A stretch of DNA of 64,000 nt from Rhodocollybia butyracea (taxonomy: Eukaryota > Basidiomycota > Agaricomycetes > Agaricales > Omphalotaceae), in assembly GCA_015501585.1 (NCBI GenBank), contig JADNRY010000005.1, positions 806,001-870,000 of the forward strand, written 5' to 3'. The notes beneath the pieces are model-generated. The model saw only the letters and a program-made list of their open reading frames with translations. It was not told where the DNA came from and ran no database searches. Below are positions 54,438 through 64,000 of the stretch, one piece after another (position 1 is the first letter of the stretch; the number at the start of each line of letters is the position of its first letter). A program made the translations under genes and the position numbers.

Positions 54438-55091
54438 CAATTTTTGGATATTCAAGTTGTGACATACTGTCATGGACAAACAAGGAATGACTAAATTCCC
54501 CTCTCTATCTACGTGTATCCGATCCGTTCAAGATAGCTATCACAGGCTTTTCAAGCTCCAATCAAATCTACTTTACTTTTACAGTATTAACTTTAAATGC
54601 ATAATTTCATGGCCCCAAAATCAACTCGAGATCCGCGAACCCCTTCGGCTCCGGTCGCTCTACTACGTACTACCAGCATGTTTACTCCTCGGCAGCGATA
54701 ACTGGCACTGTCAGAGCACCCCCCACGTTCACTCACCTGTTGCGTAGTGAAGTCCAGAATTGTGTTGGTGAGCAACTTCAAACCAGTTGTCTATGTGTTT
54801 CCTCAAAGGGTTATCGTGTTCTTTCGCTCAATTCGCCGTTACCTTGCCGATGCAACGGTATGAAGCGTTCTATTCCCCCCGTATGCTTCTATTAGATAGT
54901 TCCCAACCTCGTTCATGCACCTTGCATGATCCCATCAGACCTTGTATACCTCGAGGTTCGATACTCCTCATCAGGCTGGTGCGCCACGCGGCACTTCCTC
55001 GAACGAACAGCATATATATATATATTGTCGCTCAGTGACCAGCACTTCCAGGCGCTTCCTTGCCTCTCTAGCATCCGAGCTACTATCCACA
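54438..55091. other. Intergenic, promoter side of the S28 peptidase gene
   Basis: About 650 bases. An ATATATATATATA run at 55012-55024, about 70 bases upstream of the peptidase ATG, could serve as a TATA region. No repeat or gene is recognised. Confidence 0.35.
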
Positions 55092-57679
55092 ATGTTCACT
55101 GGCCTCTTTGGTCCGTTGGCCCTCTGTATCCAAGCCGTTTTCGCAAGAAACGGGAACGCTATGCGGGCTCCGATTGCCCCAATCCCAAGAATTTACAATG
55201 ATGGTCCCGTTATGAGTCGCAATGGGACGCAGCTCCCCCCTTACAGTGAGCCTCACTTCCGAAAAAGACTTTCACATTAGCCTGACTTTGAGCAGACACT
55301 ACGTATTACTTTGACCAGCTGGTATGCATGTCTTTCTGTCGATTGAAGGATGATGGTCTCAGTCGACAGCGCCTAGATTGACCATACCAATCCTTCTTTA
55401 GGAACCTTCCAACAGCGATACTGGCACACGGCAGAGTGGTACGAAATCGGTTAGTCTTTTCACCTCTCGTTGTCAATGTATACACTTATCAGTCTGCAGG
55501 AGGTACGTGTCCGTGCTGGTTCCCCCCAAAGTCAAACTAAACCAGAGCTCAACCACTTTAGGTCCAATCATCCTTTCCACTCCTGGAGAAGGCAATGCTG
55601 AACGTACGTGTCAAATTGCACTCCTGCCATTGAAGTTTTTTTCGATGATTTATCATCGAACATTCAATATTCAGCGTTTACCGGCTATCTCACCAATGGA
55701 ACGATCAATGGACAGATCGCACAACAGCAGAATGGATCGACAATCGTGCTAGAGCATCGTTACTATGGTCTGAGCAACCCCGTTCCCAACCTTTCCGGCA
55801 AGAACTTGCGGTATCACACAATTCATCAAGCAATTGAGGATCTGGTATATTTTGCGAATAATGTCGACCTTCCACAGATGAACGGTGGGATACAAGTTTC
55901 ACTTGTAGTTCGATGTCCTAATACTTACTGATTTTTATAGGGGCGGGATTATCTCCAGCGACGGCTCCTTGGGTATTAGCTCCACCTTGAACTTGTTATC
56001 TAGCTCCTGAGCTTGCGTTCTATTTAGATCTTAATCGGTGGAAGTTACTCGGGTGCCCTGACCAGTTGGACGATGGTCAAGTAGGTTATTGTACTTCCGG
56101 TTTTGAAGGTCTTACTTAAACCTTGTTTCGTAGCCACCCCGATGTATTCTGGGCAGGATATGCTTCCTCCGCAGTTGTAGAGGCGATTCTGTAGGCCTTC
56201 AAACCTCGTTCATTAATCGTTATCTCATACCGCACTTGATGCTTAGGGATTACTGGTCCTACTTTGAGATTATCCGCGAGTTCATGCCAGCAAACTGTTC
56301 CGCCGATATAGCGGTTGTCATTGCATATGTTGACGAGGTCTTCTCTAGCAGCGACACAGTAGCGATTCAGGCCTTGAAGGACAACTGGGGCTTGGGGAGC
56401 TTACTCATTTGGACGATGTGGCCGGTGGTACGCTCATATCGCTCTTAACAGCTCAAGGATCGTGTTGATCGGTATCTTTATTTTAGCTCGTACGTCGTGG
56501 CTTTGTCGAGAGTAAACAGTGTTTTTGCTTACTGGTTCATATGCTAGTCCGCAACAACCTCTGGGACTGGCAGTCTTTGCAGCCTGAGACTGGTCCAGGA
56601 GCTAAATTCTTCGAATCCTGTGACGCCCTGGAAGTCAAAAATGGTGTGAACGCGCCTGCTACTGGATGGGGTCTTGAAAATGCTCTCTCGGCGTGGGGTT
56701 CCTTCTGGAATTCTTCCTATATCGATTTCCGTGAGTCTTGACTGGTAATATGTGGCCTAGCTACGGCTCAATTTCTTCGGTTACAGTCTGCGGTGAGGAG
56801 GGTGTAGTGTAAGTAACGCTTTGGCTTTGCCCTTGTTAAGCCTGATTTTGAATTTTCAGTGATTGCTTGGGCACCTATAACCCCAACTCGACGTACTTCA
56901 CCTCCACAGCTCTCGATAACGCAGATCGCTCATGGACTTGGATTATGTACGTATTGTAGTTTTATTAGCGATTTCTGCTGATGATAATTTGACGGCAGAT
57001 GCAATGAAGTTGGTTTCCTTCAGGTAACGAAGCTCCCTCTACCACATTGTGACCCAATATAAGCTGCTAAACCTTTAGGAGGGGCCTCCACCGGCTGGCG
57101 ACCTTTCCGCCATTGTGACCCGTATTGTCCAACCAGATTATGATATCGTGAGTCGAGAGCTATTTACCAACGTACGGCTTGTATTTACGATTTTGTCCAT
57201 AGCGCCAATGTGCTTATATGTTTTCCGACGTCTTTGCTTCTCCCGCCGATGTCCCCACGGCAGCAGGTATTGCCAACGTCAACTCGGCATACAAGGGCTG
57301 GAATATAAGCGTCGACCGACTTTTCTTCGCAAATGGTCAACGTAAGTGGATCGTTCACATTTGGCTTAAATACACAAAATAAAATAAATAAATAAATACA
57401 GGTGATCCCTGGAGAGCATCGACGGTTTCCGCAGATGGTGTGGATCGTCCCAGTACAGAGACCCAGCCTATCGCAATCGGAAACGGATTCCATACTTCTG
57501 ATCTTTTAACCGCCAATGGGCGAGTTGATCCTACTGTTCTTGCCGTTCAGAACGAGGCATTGGCATACATGAAGATCTGGCTAGCCGAATGGACGCCGCC
57601 TTCCATATCACCGAAGAGGGAAGAACCTTATTCGCGAAAGGTTAATAGCTCGAGGTTTTTCAAAGGTATCGTAGTTTGA
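55092..57679 (+). CDS. Serine peptidase family S28 (prolyl carboxypeptidase-like), secreted
   Basis: A gene with roughly a dozen short introns. The start MFTGLFGPLALCIQAVFARN gives a signal peptide. Family text follows: GPIILSTPGEGNAE, SAFTGYLTNGTINGQIAQQQ, NGSTIVLEHRYYGLSNPVPN and KNLRYHTIHQAIEDLVYFAN. The nucleophile motif GGSYSGALTSWTMVKHPDVF (Ser in GxSxG) is at about 56040-56160. Later come DYWSYFEIIREFMPANCSAD, NNLWDWQSLQPETGPGAKFF, CNEVGFLQ and NVNSAYKGWNI. NGQRDPWRASTV carries the Asp and GNGFHTSDL the His of the triad. Stop at 57679. S28 enzymes release residues after proline or act as acid endopeptidases, and fungi secrete them for protein nutrition. Several Asn-x-Ser/Thr sites fit secretion. 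No lesion was seen. Confidence 0.9.
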
Positions 57680-57871
57680 GCCAGCTTGAGCTCGAACTCG
57701 AAGCATTGTGATATAGTTGATTCGTATGTCCAGCTTTGGCAGTTAAGCGCTCTCGAAATTTGAAAAAAGGCATCAAAAATTGGTTCACTGAAATCTACTG
57801 AGTCATATGCTTCCTCCTCCGCTATATACTGCATTCATCTACACCTCCCGTGCTTCCTTGAAGGACCTGCT

Positions 57872-59200
57872 TCAAGCATTCAAGAGAGTGCCAACTCCCT
57901 GGTTCAGGGGAGACACTTTATCACAACGAGCGACGGATTCAAAGAATATTTCAAAGAATTTCTCGACCTTTCACAAGCCGCCACGTCAATACAATCTAAG
58001 AAGGTTAGGACGAAAACTTACATCTAAAGCTTCCGTAACGATACAATTCTTTCCGCTGCTTCCCCAAGAATCATCGCATTCGCGATACCCCCAAACATCG
58101 ACTACAGTCTCGCCTCTCGTGAGTGTACTAGATAGCTCTACATCGACTCTATACCTCTTAGCCTTGAAGAGTTCCGGATAAGCCACGTAGACGATTGTTA
58201 GTGGATCGTGTAATGGCGGGCCAGGAAACCCAAAGGTAGATTTGTACGCATCGGCGAAAAACGAAATGAGAGTTGAGAGAGTGTGCCGAAGGGGTGTGGA
58301 AGGTTGAGGGAGGGGAGTAGTGAATTGAAGGTCCTCGGGAGGAGGCTTGGAAGATCGAAGCATCCAGTGGATGCGATGGGTGACGATAGCGGTATGGGTA
58401 ACGTTAAGTGGTATCATTACTGCGGGCACTGCAGCGTCTAGTACAATCTGAGAAGCATGAGCTGTGGAGAGGAGTTTTTTTAGCGATACACCTGGCTGGC
58501 AATGAGTTTCCTTACGATCACATAATATGTTGAACTCTAGAGCTCGGATTAGATTTATACAACGAAAGAAAAGAGTCTGACTCGCCTGCAACAGCAGCTA
58601 TATTTCCCAGCCCAACTCCTCCTCCCATAAACACAAACTGCTCTACCGCATCTACTAGATCTGGATATACACTGACAAAAAGCGCTACATTGGTCATTGG
58701 GCCACAGGATACAACCGTGACCTTCTTCCCAGAGCCCTTCTGCCACACCTGTCTGATGTATTTTGCCATACCATCTAAAGCTCTAATGATTTTTCCATCT
58801 TCGTCTTCTGCGAGGAGCGCCAAAACAGCAGGATCATCTGCCCTAGGAAGCCCTTCTACGCCTCCAAGACCATCAGGACCATGTATGCTTGGTGCGTACC
58901 TAGGAGGAAGAAGCAAGGGCTTAGATGCTCCAGGATAGACTCTAATTCCACGTTCCGCTCCACCGAAAGCAAGCAAACATCTAGCAGCATTCAAAGCAGT
59001 ATGATAACTGCTGGCATTTCCGTGCGTCTTGAATATCAAGGTCACTCAACAAATTTTTGAAAGTGAAAATAAATGCAGCTCCTGACCGTAGATATCCCAA
59101 GTAAATGAATGTTGGTAAGATGAAGCGCAAGCAGTATAGCAGTCGCATCATCGTGCCCTGGATCAACATCCAACCAAATTGACTTGACGGTTTCACTCAT
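57872..59200 (-). CDS. Inosine-uridine preferring nucleoside hydrolase
   Basis: The gene starts at 59200 with MSETVKSIWLDVDPGHDDAT, which contains the calcium-binding DxDPGxDD motif of the family, then ILLALHLTNIHLLGIST. After an intron come HGNASSYHTALNAARCLLAF, YAPSIHGPDGLGGVEGLP and VTVVSCGPMTNVALFVSVYP, then FVFMGGGVGLGNIAAVA. EFNILCD follows a 49-base intron with a GC donor (58537-58585). Next come SQIVLDAAVPAVMIPLNVTH, FFADAYKSTFGFPGPPLHDP (the HDP active-site region) and LTIVYVAYPELF, and after a last intron VEKFFEIFFESVARCDKVSP with the stop at 57872. The enzyme splits ribonucleosides into ribose and base, mainly for purine and pyrimidine salvage. All expected metal-binding residues are visible. 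Confidence 0.9.
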
Positions 59201-59368
59201 TTCGTGCGACGTTTGAAATTTGACAAGCGCCCAAACTACGACAAACTTTGTACTACCAAACTTCCTCCGATTTCTAAGATCCCTGCCAAAACCTGCGAAG
59301 AAGGTGCTCCAAGACCCACTACATACCTAAAGAGTAGCGGGAATAACCTATCGGTAGCGGGGATTGGT

Positions 59369-60774
59369 CTAAAAGTAATTAATTTGCGATCCGGCGCCAT
59401 CGCTATCGCCATCGTTGTCGTCATAGCCATCGCTGCCGCCATCGCCATAGCCATCGCTGCCGCCATCGCCATAGCCATCGCTGCCGCCATCGCCATAGCT
59501 ATAGCTATCGCCATCGCCATCGCTATCACCATCCGAGTCCCCTTCACTATTTTCCACCAGCATCGAGCCCTGAACCGAAACTTCTGCTGTCCATTTGATC
59601 ACCACAATGCAGTACTTTAGCCCAGGATCTGGAACATCTTCCTCAGCTTCAGTATCTCGGCCAACCCACGCGTTTCGCTCTTTGTTGTAGCATAAGTGCG
59701 TTAACCGGCTCGGACCCATCCATTCGCGTTTGATGAGAGGATGATCCGCAGCGCTGAGCACCCGACCGTCGCTGAGAGGGTATTTTTTTGTTGTGTACGC
59801 GGTCAGCAATGGCGTAGATCTGTGCGAATGACTGGTAAGTGAATTAATCATAGAGTAACAAGTCACACCTGTTCTTTATCTCTTTCAATTGTTTCCAGTT
59901 CAAGTATGACTTCCTGCAGTCTCTTCGAGTCCTTCAATCCGGCTGTCCAGCCGGATTTCAGCCGTAAGGGGTTATTGTCTTCCCAAAACCACCAGTCACC
60001 ATGCCTTAGTGTGATTTTCAGTGACCGTGGCCTCATATTAGGCAGTGCGCAGATGCGAGGAAATTCGTCTTCCAAGTAATACTGCTGTGTGAAGAAGTGA
60101 ACACGATCGACGTGATCTTTCTGCTCCTCTGATAAGCTCGCAAAATACTGCGTAGGATTAGAAGCATAACGGTTTCCCGGCGGAGGCCTGTGGCACCAAA
60201 AAACGTGCTCATCTGCCATGACAGGGAGAAAACGAGTTTCGAGGTAGATGAGCCGACATGTTTGGAGCAATCGAGGGTCTATATGAGATGCATGTCGGTA
60301 TTCCGGTCGAGAATAGTGTTCATCGTCGGGAAATCTAGCTGAAAGGTCTTCGTAGCTCAGAAGAGCGTATAGGAATATCGTGTTTCTGACTTCGGGGGGG
60401 ATTCGGTCGAAAAGAGGACAGTTGTCTTGTTCGTTGTGGTCTGCAATGAATTGGGCAATGAGCTCTGGAGTTGGAGGCGTGAGTTCTGGAGTTGGAGGCG
60501 TGAACTCTTGCTGAGCAGGAATGCTGGCCATGGTGGAAGCATAACGATGGAGACCGATGCCATATAATTGCCGGAATCCGTCACCTCGACTCACGTGGGG
60601 AATGAGCTGTGGAGTTGGAGGCGTGAGCTGAGCAGGAATGGCCATGGTGGAAGCATAACGATGGAGGTGGTCGATGTCATATATTTGCCGGTTCACAAAT
60701 CCGTCATCTTGACTGTGGGCAAAGAGCTCTGGAGCTGGAGGCGTGAGCTCTCGCTGAGCAGGAATTCTGGCCAT
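59369..60774 (-). CDS. F-box-like protein with N-terminal repeats and a Gly/Asp/Ser tail repeat
   Basis: Exon 1 (60774 to about 59867) begins with three imperfect repeats of the type YASTMAxIPAQ..TPPTPEL, then NCPLFDRIPPEVRNTIFLYA, an F-box-like or 2EXR-like motif. It continues with SHIDPRLLQTCRLIYLETRF, MADEHVFWCHRPPP, FASLSEEQKDHVDRVHFFTQ and LKDSKRLQEVILELETIERD. After an intron, exon 2 has REWMGPSRLTHLCYNKERNA, PDPGLKYCIVVIKWTAEVSV and a tandem low-complexity end (GDGGSDGYGDGGSDGYGDGG), stop at 59369. The LPPEVRNxIY..L..CR..Y.E pattern is common in fungal hypothetical proteins. The splice between the exons is not certain. Each N-terminal repeat contains an in-frame Met, so several starts are possible; 60774 is the longest. 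Confidence 0.6.
59390..59530. repeat. Coding tandem repeat, GCCATCGCC-type
   Basis: Repeating GCCATCGCCATAGCCATCGC-type units (reverse complement encodes Gly-Asp-Gly-Gly-Ser-Asp-Gly-Tyr). There are at least three near-identical 24-base units plus degenerate flanks. It encodes the tail of the F-box-like protein. Confidence 0.75.
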
Positions 60775-60860
60775 GGTGGAAACATAACGATGGAGGCCGA
60801 TGTTATATACTTGGCCAGTTCTGATTCACGAATCATCTCGACTCACGTGGAAAGATGGTG
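60520..60860. repeat. Imperfect direct repeats at the start of the F-box-like gene
   Basis: GGCCATGGTGGAAGCATAAC (or GGAAACATAAC) recurs at about 60528, 60640 and 60770, each followed by GATGGAG and then a CATATAATTGCC-like block. CTCGACTCACGTGG recurs at about 60584 and 60838. The last unit covers the chosen start codon and continues upstream of it. Confidence 0.7.
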
Positions 60861-61200
60861 TCCCTGGATACTCAGTACTCAGTACTGTACTCAACAGGAG
60901 TCAGCGCTCATCACTGGTTATTTTCAAGCGACGCGATTCGACTCAATTGATGACTCGAAATCAACTTGGAAAGATGTATGCGATTTTGGTATATTTTGTT
61001 TCGAACTAGATAATTTAGTACTCAACTTTGTACGTTCTTTTTCGCCTTTTCCTTTCAGCTGACTCAACTCCCAATCCAAGTATACCCGGTTTTCGCCCTT
61101 TCAACCTCCCAATATCTTCCTCTGGTCTTGTACACATGGTCCTTGTGTCCAACCACCTATTGAACCTAGCACGACCTATGTAGCTGCAGGTATCGGGCCC
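60861..61200. other. Intergenic upstream of the F-box-like gene
   Basis: About 340 bases. A short CTCAGTACTCAGTACTGTACT duplication lies near 60870-60890. No gene is recognised. Confidence 0.35.
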
Positions 61201-61343
61201 ACATCAGCAAAGCATAGGCCAGCTGGAGTCCGTTGTATAATACAGCATTACACAGCGAACAGCTCTGAAATATCTGTTGGACTGTTGGAAAACCGCTGTA
61301 CACTGCCCGACAGCGGCTCCGGCTCACACGTTTCGCTGATATG
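61201..61343. mobile_element. GC-rich inverted-repeat element, family copy 2
   Basis: ACATCAGCAAAGC at the left and CACGTTTCGCTGATATGT at the right are imperfect inverted repeats. The right half (GGAAAACCGCTGTACACTGC, CCGACAGCGGCTCCGGCTCA) aligns with the right half of the 13830-13975 element. It is more diverged than that copy. Confidence 0.55.
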
Positions 61344-61559
61344 TACATCTGTCCCATCCCTGCTTCATAGCAAACGGCAGCCAAGGTGATGCCAAGTTGC
61401 AGCGATATAAACTACAACAACACTTGTGCGGGGATGGATGGGTTCTGGGCACATTCCCGCCAGTTCGACACTGTACGTTATCCTAGTACTAGTAGTCTAG
61501 ATAAGTAACGATGTGGATTCAGCGCGAATCACAGGCCTGCTGATTCACCTATGACACTA

Positions 61560-61960
61560 TCTTACGCGTGTCCCAACTGCAATTCACTGTCTCCCTTACC
61601 TGTCTCGAGTCTGTGTGGATACCACCCCTCTACCTTTACATGCATCTCCGGCAGCGACTGGCCCACTAACTGGTGCGGCGTGGCATGAGCAGAGAGCAGG
61701 AGTGCCGCGCTTCGACAATCACATCGAGAGACCACAACATGTTCTCTTCCAGTGCAACTCTGTCCGCTTTCCAAAAATTACCGTTGCTTGTGGACAGTTT
61801 CTGGAAAATATGTCTGCCCATTCTTCCCCCGCCCCCACGTAATGTTTTCGCATTGCACTACTTGAAACATCTTATTTTTCACGCTGCAAATGAGGTTCTT
61901 TTCCATTGGAGGAGGTTTGTGGCAAATCGGAAAGGTAAGGGTGTGTACCATTGAAGACTA
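61560..61960 (+). pseudogene. Decayed LINE 3' end (tentative)
   Basis: Plus-strand frames contain IERPQHVLFQCNS, resembling the VEDPEHAFLLCS finger of LINE ORF2 proteins, followed by FALHYLKHLIFHAANEVLFH, which is where LINE proteins carry their last helices. Stops and frame changes are frequent. The match is short, so this is a suggestion. Confidence 0.35.
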
Positions 61961-63209
61961 CTTCGAAGACTAACTCAATTGGTTATTCCATGTTTGCGTA
62001 TGGCTAACCTTTAGCTATCACTCCCTCACTGGGGGAGGGGTTTGCAGTCTACCTTCCCTTTGGAGTGGAGCTTGCTGCTTCTCTCCAATCCGGCTGTTCC
62101 CACAGGGGACCCCGCTGTGGGCGGAGCAGAGTATGATACTATCCATAACTAGAGTGCTACTACTCACATGGCTCACAGCATTTTCCGCTACCAAGTTATA
62201 TATTAAATTTAGACACAAACCTCCAGCTTGGGTGTCGCCTCCCAGGCACGAGCTTTCCACGCACTCACAGGCACGGAGAAGTGCCAACCGAATAGATAAG
62301 TAGTGGAAAACCAGGAAACTTGTATGCACTTAGTTGAGTCGCTGAAAATGAAGTATGTATCTTAATAGACATTGAAACTTGAAACTTTATTCAAATTATT
62401 GCCCATTCTTTTCCAGGGATGCCTTTCTAAGATTCTGTCATCTGTGTAAACTTTACCGAGATTTAAGGTTATGCTGGAAGATAGGAGGCAGCTGTTAGCA
62501 GCTGTTACTGTAAGCGCTATCCCCATACTTATGTATTTATACAATCCAGGTACAATCCAAATCAAACAGTAACAATCATCCTTTTTACTAGTAATGGATA
62601 AACTGCAAGGCCCTGCCAGGACACATTGCCGTATCTTGGTACATAGTCAGTTACACCCTTGGATAGCTATACTTATATGTACACACATCCGTATGGATCG
62701 TGATTCGTCAGTGTATAACGAGGAGTGTGCCGAGGGGAGACTACTTGGATATATGTAAACTTCATAAGCTAGGTAGTTAAGTGATTGCTACTAGTAGTCC
62801 AGCCTTGGGAAGGGGAGGGGAGGGTGCGAACGTCTACAATACTACAGCCACTGTCCCACTAGTACCCCTATATATATAACCCAGGCCATGAATCCCATGA
62901 CTTATTCTACTGATGACAATTGCTAGGTAATTCAGATACTAGAACAATATTCTGAGAGGGTAAAGGGAACGGCGAGGTATACTTTGAAACAAGTTCGGGG
63001 AAAGTGGGTGTTTGGGAGTAAACATGGTATAAAGAAAATAGATTCGTAGGAAATTGAAGATAGAGGGTAGAATTACGACTGAGAGTGATAGGTTGGCTGA
63101 CACAGTCTATGTGAAGAGGACGGGAATGGATCTCCTGGAGGCAGTCTACTAGCAAATAATTGGAGGATATTTTTCTCCTGTATCATAATTGGCATAAGCC
63201 AATATAGCG
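61961..63209. other. Intergenic, 1.2 kb
   Basis: AT-rich and without a convincing gene. It holds the third copy of the dispersed repeat (62675-62755) and a short GGGGAGGGGAGGG tract near 62811-62824. Nothing else is recognised. Confidence 0.4.
62675..62755 (+). repeat. Dispersed repeat, copy 3 of 3
   Basis: ACACACATCCGTATGGATCG, then TGATTCGTCAGTGTATAACG and GGGGAGACTACTTGGATATA align with copies 1 and 2. This copy has an extra 7 bases (TGATTCG) in the middle relative to copy 1. Confidence 0.55.
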
Positions 63210-64000
63210 CTACTTTTCAAGATCCTTTAGTACATTCTCCTCCTGTTCAGAGTATGAAGTGGATATTGCGGTAGAGATCGGAGGTGCGGCGAAGGTAAGA
63301 TGGGTACCTATAGCTCCGCTGCTGAAGACACCGCCAGAGTCCGAGTCGCTCGAATCTGTACTAAGTTGGGTAGCCTCCATGAGCGATCTTTGGAGACTGA
63401 CAAGTACGACAATGACAGTAGGATAAATACCCTGGCAGTGACAGAGATGATCAAAATCACGCTTTAGTAGGTAGGTAAGTATCCAAAGCACTCACGGAGA
63501 GTTGCACGGCCGCCGCCCCAATGAGATCACTGGCCCATGCTGTAGTATTTGGAAGGGGAACAAACCACGTTACCACCAGTACAATCTATGCATAACCAAG
63601 CGTCATTAGATAGAATATACGAGATTACTTATTACAGCATGTTGAACAACTTACCTGCGTAAGACAGTATAGGATGCCAGATTCAACTAGCAGCGAAAAT
63701 ATTCTCTCGACTTGGGTTCGCCTTTTGGAGTGTCCGAGATAGTTCCGGAGGAATTTTCGTTGCTTCCTGAAGGTAAAAAAAAATGTTGAAAACTTAACCC
63801 CCCAGCGGCAAGTGGAAGAGAGTCCTTACCATGCCTGCCATGATATCAGCACAGTGGCGATAAAATTCGTCCCGAGGGACAGGGACCAGCTGACAATCTG
63901 CGTATCGTTCAGCTCTAATTCCAGAGCGTCCGAGTCTGCATGGAACGCTTTGACTTTCCAGCCTCCCACCAGAAGCGCCGTTACTGAAAATCATTGTGGT
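63210..64000 (-). CDS. Multi-pass membrane protein, 5' part beyond the window
   Basis: The 3' part of a basidiomycete multi-TM gene. From the right edge the frame reads VTALLVGGWKVKAFHADSDA, LNDTQIVSWSLSLGTNFIAT and VLISWQAW, then after an intron FLRNYLGHSKRRTQVERIFS and LLVESGILYCLTQ. IVLVVTWFVPLPNTTAWASD comes next and finally GIYPTVIVVLVSLQRSLMEA with a Ser/Asp-rich tail, stop at 63210. The LVESGxLYCL.W and GIYPTxIIVLV signatures are very common in agaricomycete membrane proteins of this type, whose function is unknown. It resembles the 10.5-11.8 kb gene in layout but not closely in sequence. The N-terminal helices lie outside the window. Confidence 0.75.

Noticed and set aside
59236..59620. 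Ala/Ile/Met-rich open frames over the GCCATCGCC repeat
   Set aside because: They arise from the tandem repeat that encodes the Gly/Asp/Ser tail of the minus-strand F-box-like protein.
1..64000. CRISPR array or prokaryotic operon signals
   Set aside because: No regularly spaced direct repeats with unique spacers were seen, and the gene structure with short spliceosomal introns is eukaryotic.

Overview
The window looks like genomic DNA of an agaricomycete (mushroom-forming basidiomycete) fungus. Most genes are split by introns of about 45-65 bases with GT..AG ends. The gene content is typical of that group: a KRE6/SKN1-type GH16, a GH3 beta-glucosidase with PA14, two UstYa-like (DUF3328) proteins, an S28 peptidase, F-box/LRR proteins, a formin and basidiomycete-type multi-pass membrane proteins. 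No bacterial, organellar, rRNA or confident tRNA gene was seen. Exon coordinates are read by eye, so gene outer limits are more reliable than internal junctions.

Left arm (1-13.5 kb): a GH16 beta-glucan synthesis-associated protein (minus), a small conserved protein (plus), a secretable-looking GH3 beta-glucosidase (plus), a basidiomycete seven-TM-like protein (minus) and a UstYa-like oxidase (plus).

Transposon island (13.5-32.6 kb): two small inverted-repeat elements; a decayed DDE transposon carrying a miniature LTR retrotransposon with an exact 5-bp target duplication; a broken Ty3/gypsy element (gag, protease, RT, RNase H; integrase missing) with about 1.8-kb LTR copies in two orientations and a foreign LTR inside its gag; a nearly intact PIF/Harbinger transposon with TTA target duplication, a Myb/SANT-like protein and a HARBI1-type nuclease in convergent orientation; and a 373-bp near-perfect foldback repeat.

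Middle (32.6-42 kb): a run of minus-strand genes comprising a single-pass membrane protein, a secreted protein apparently broken by a SINE-like insertion, a second UstYa-like protein, a GNAT acetyltransferase, an SRR1-like protein and a single-pass membrane protein with a Thr/Ser-rich ectodomain. A decayed 3' remnant of a GH3 beta-glucosidase lies at 38.7-39.0 kb, so parts of the left arm have relatives on this side of the island.

Right arm (42.6-64 kb): a full formin (GBD/FH3, coiled coil, FH1, FH2), a 5'-truncated LINE ending in a (CCTAA)n tail, a frameshifted F-box/LRR gene, an S28 serine peptidase, an inosine-uridine nucleoside hydrolase with a GC-AG intron, a repeat-bearing F-box-like protein, a second copy of one inverted-repeat family, a decayed LINE end, and a multi-pass membrane gene running off the right edge.

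The cell-wall and extracellular enzymes (GH16, GH3, S28) and nucleoside hydrolase fit a saprotrophic or plant-associated lifestyle. The two UstYa-like genes are the best lead for secondary metabolism, but no precursor peptide, synthase or P450 was recognised beside them, so no pathway is claimed.
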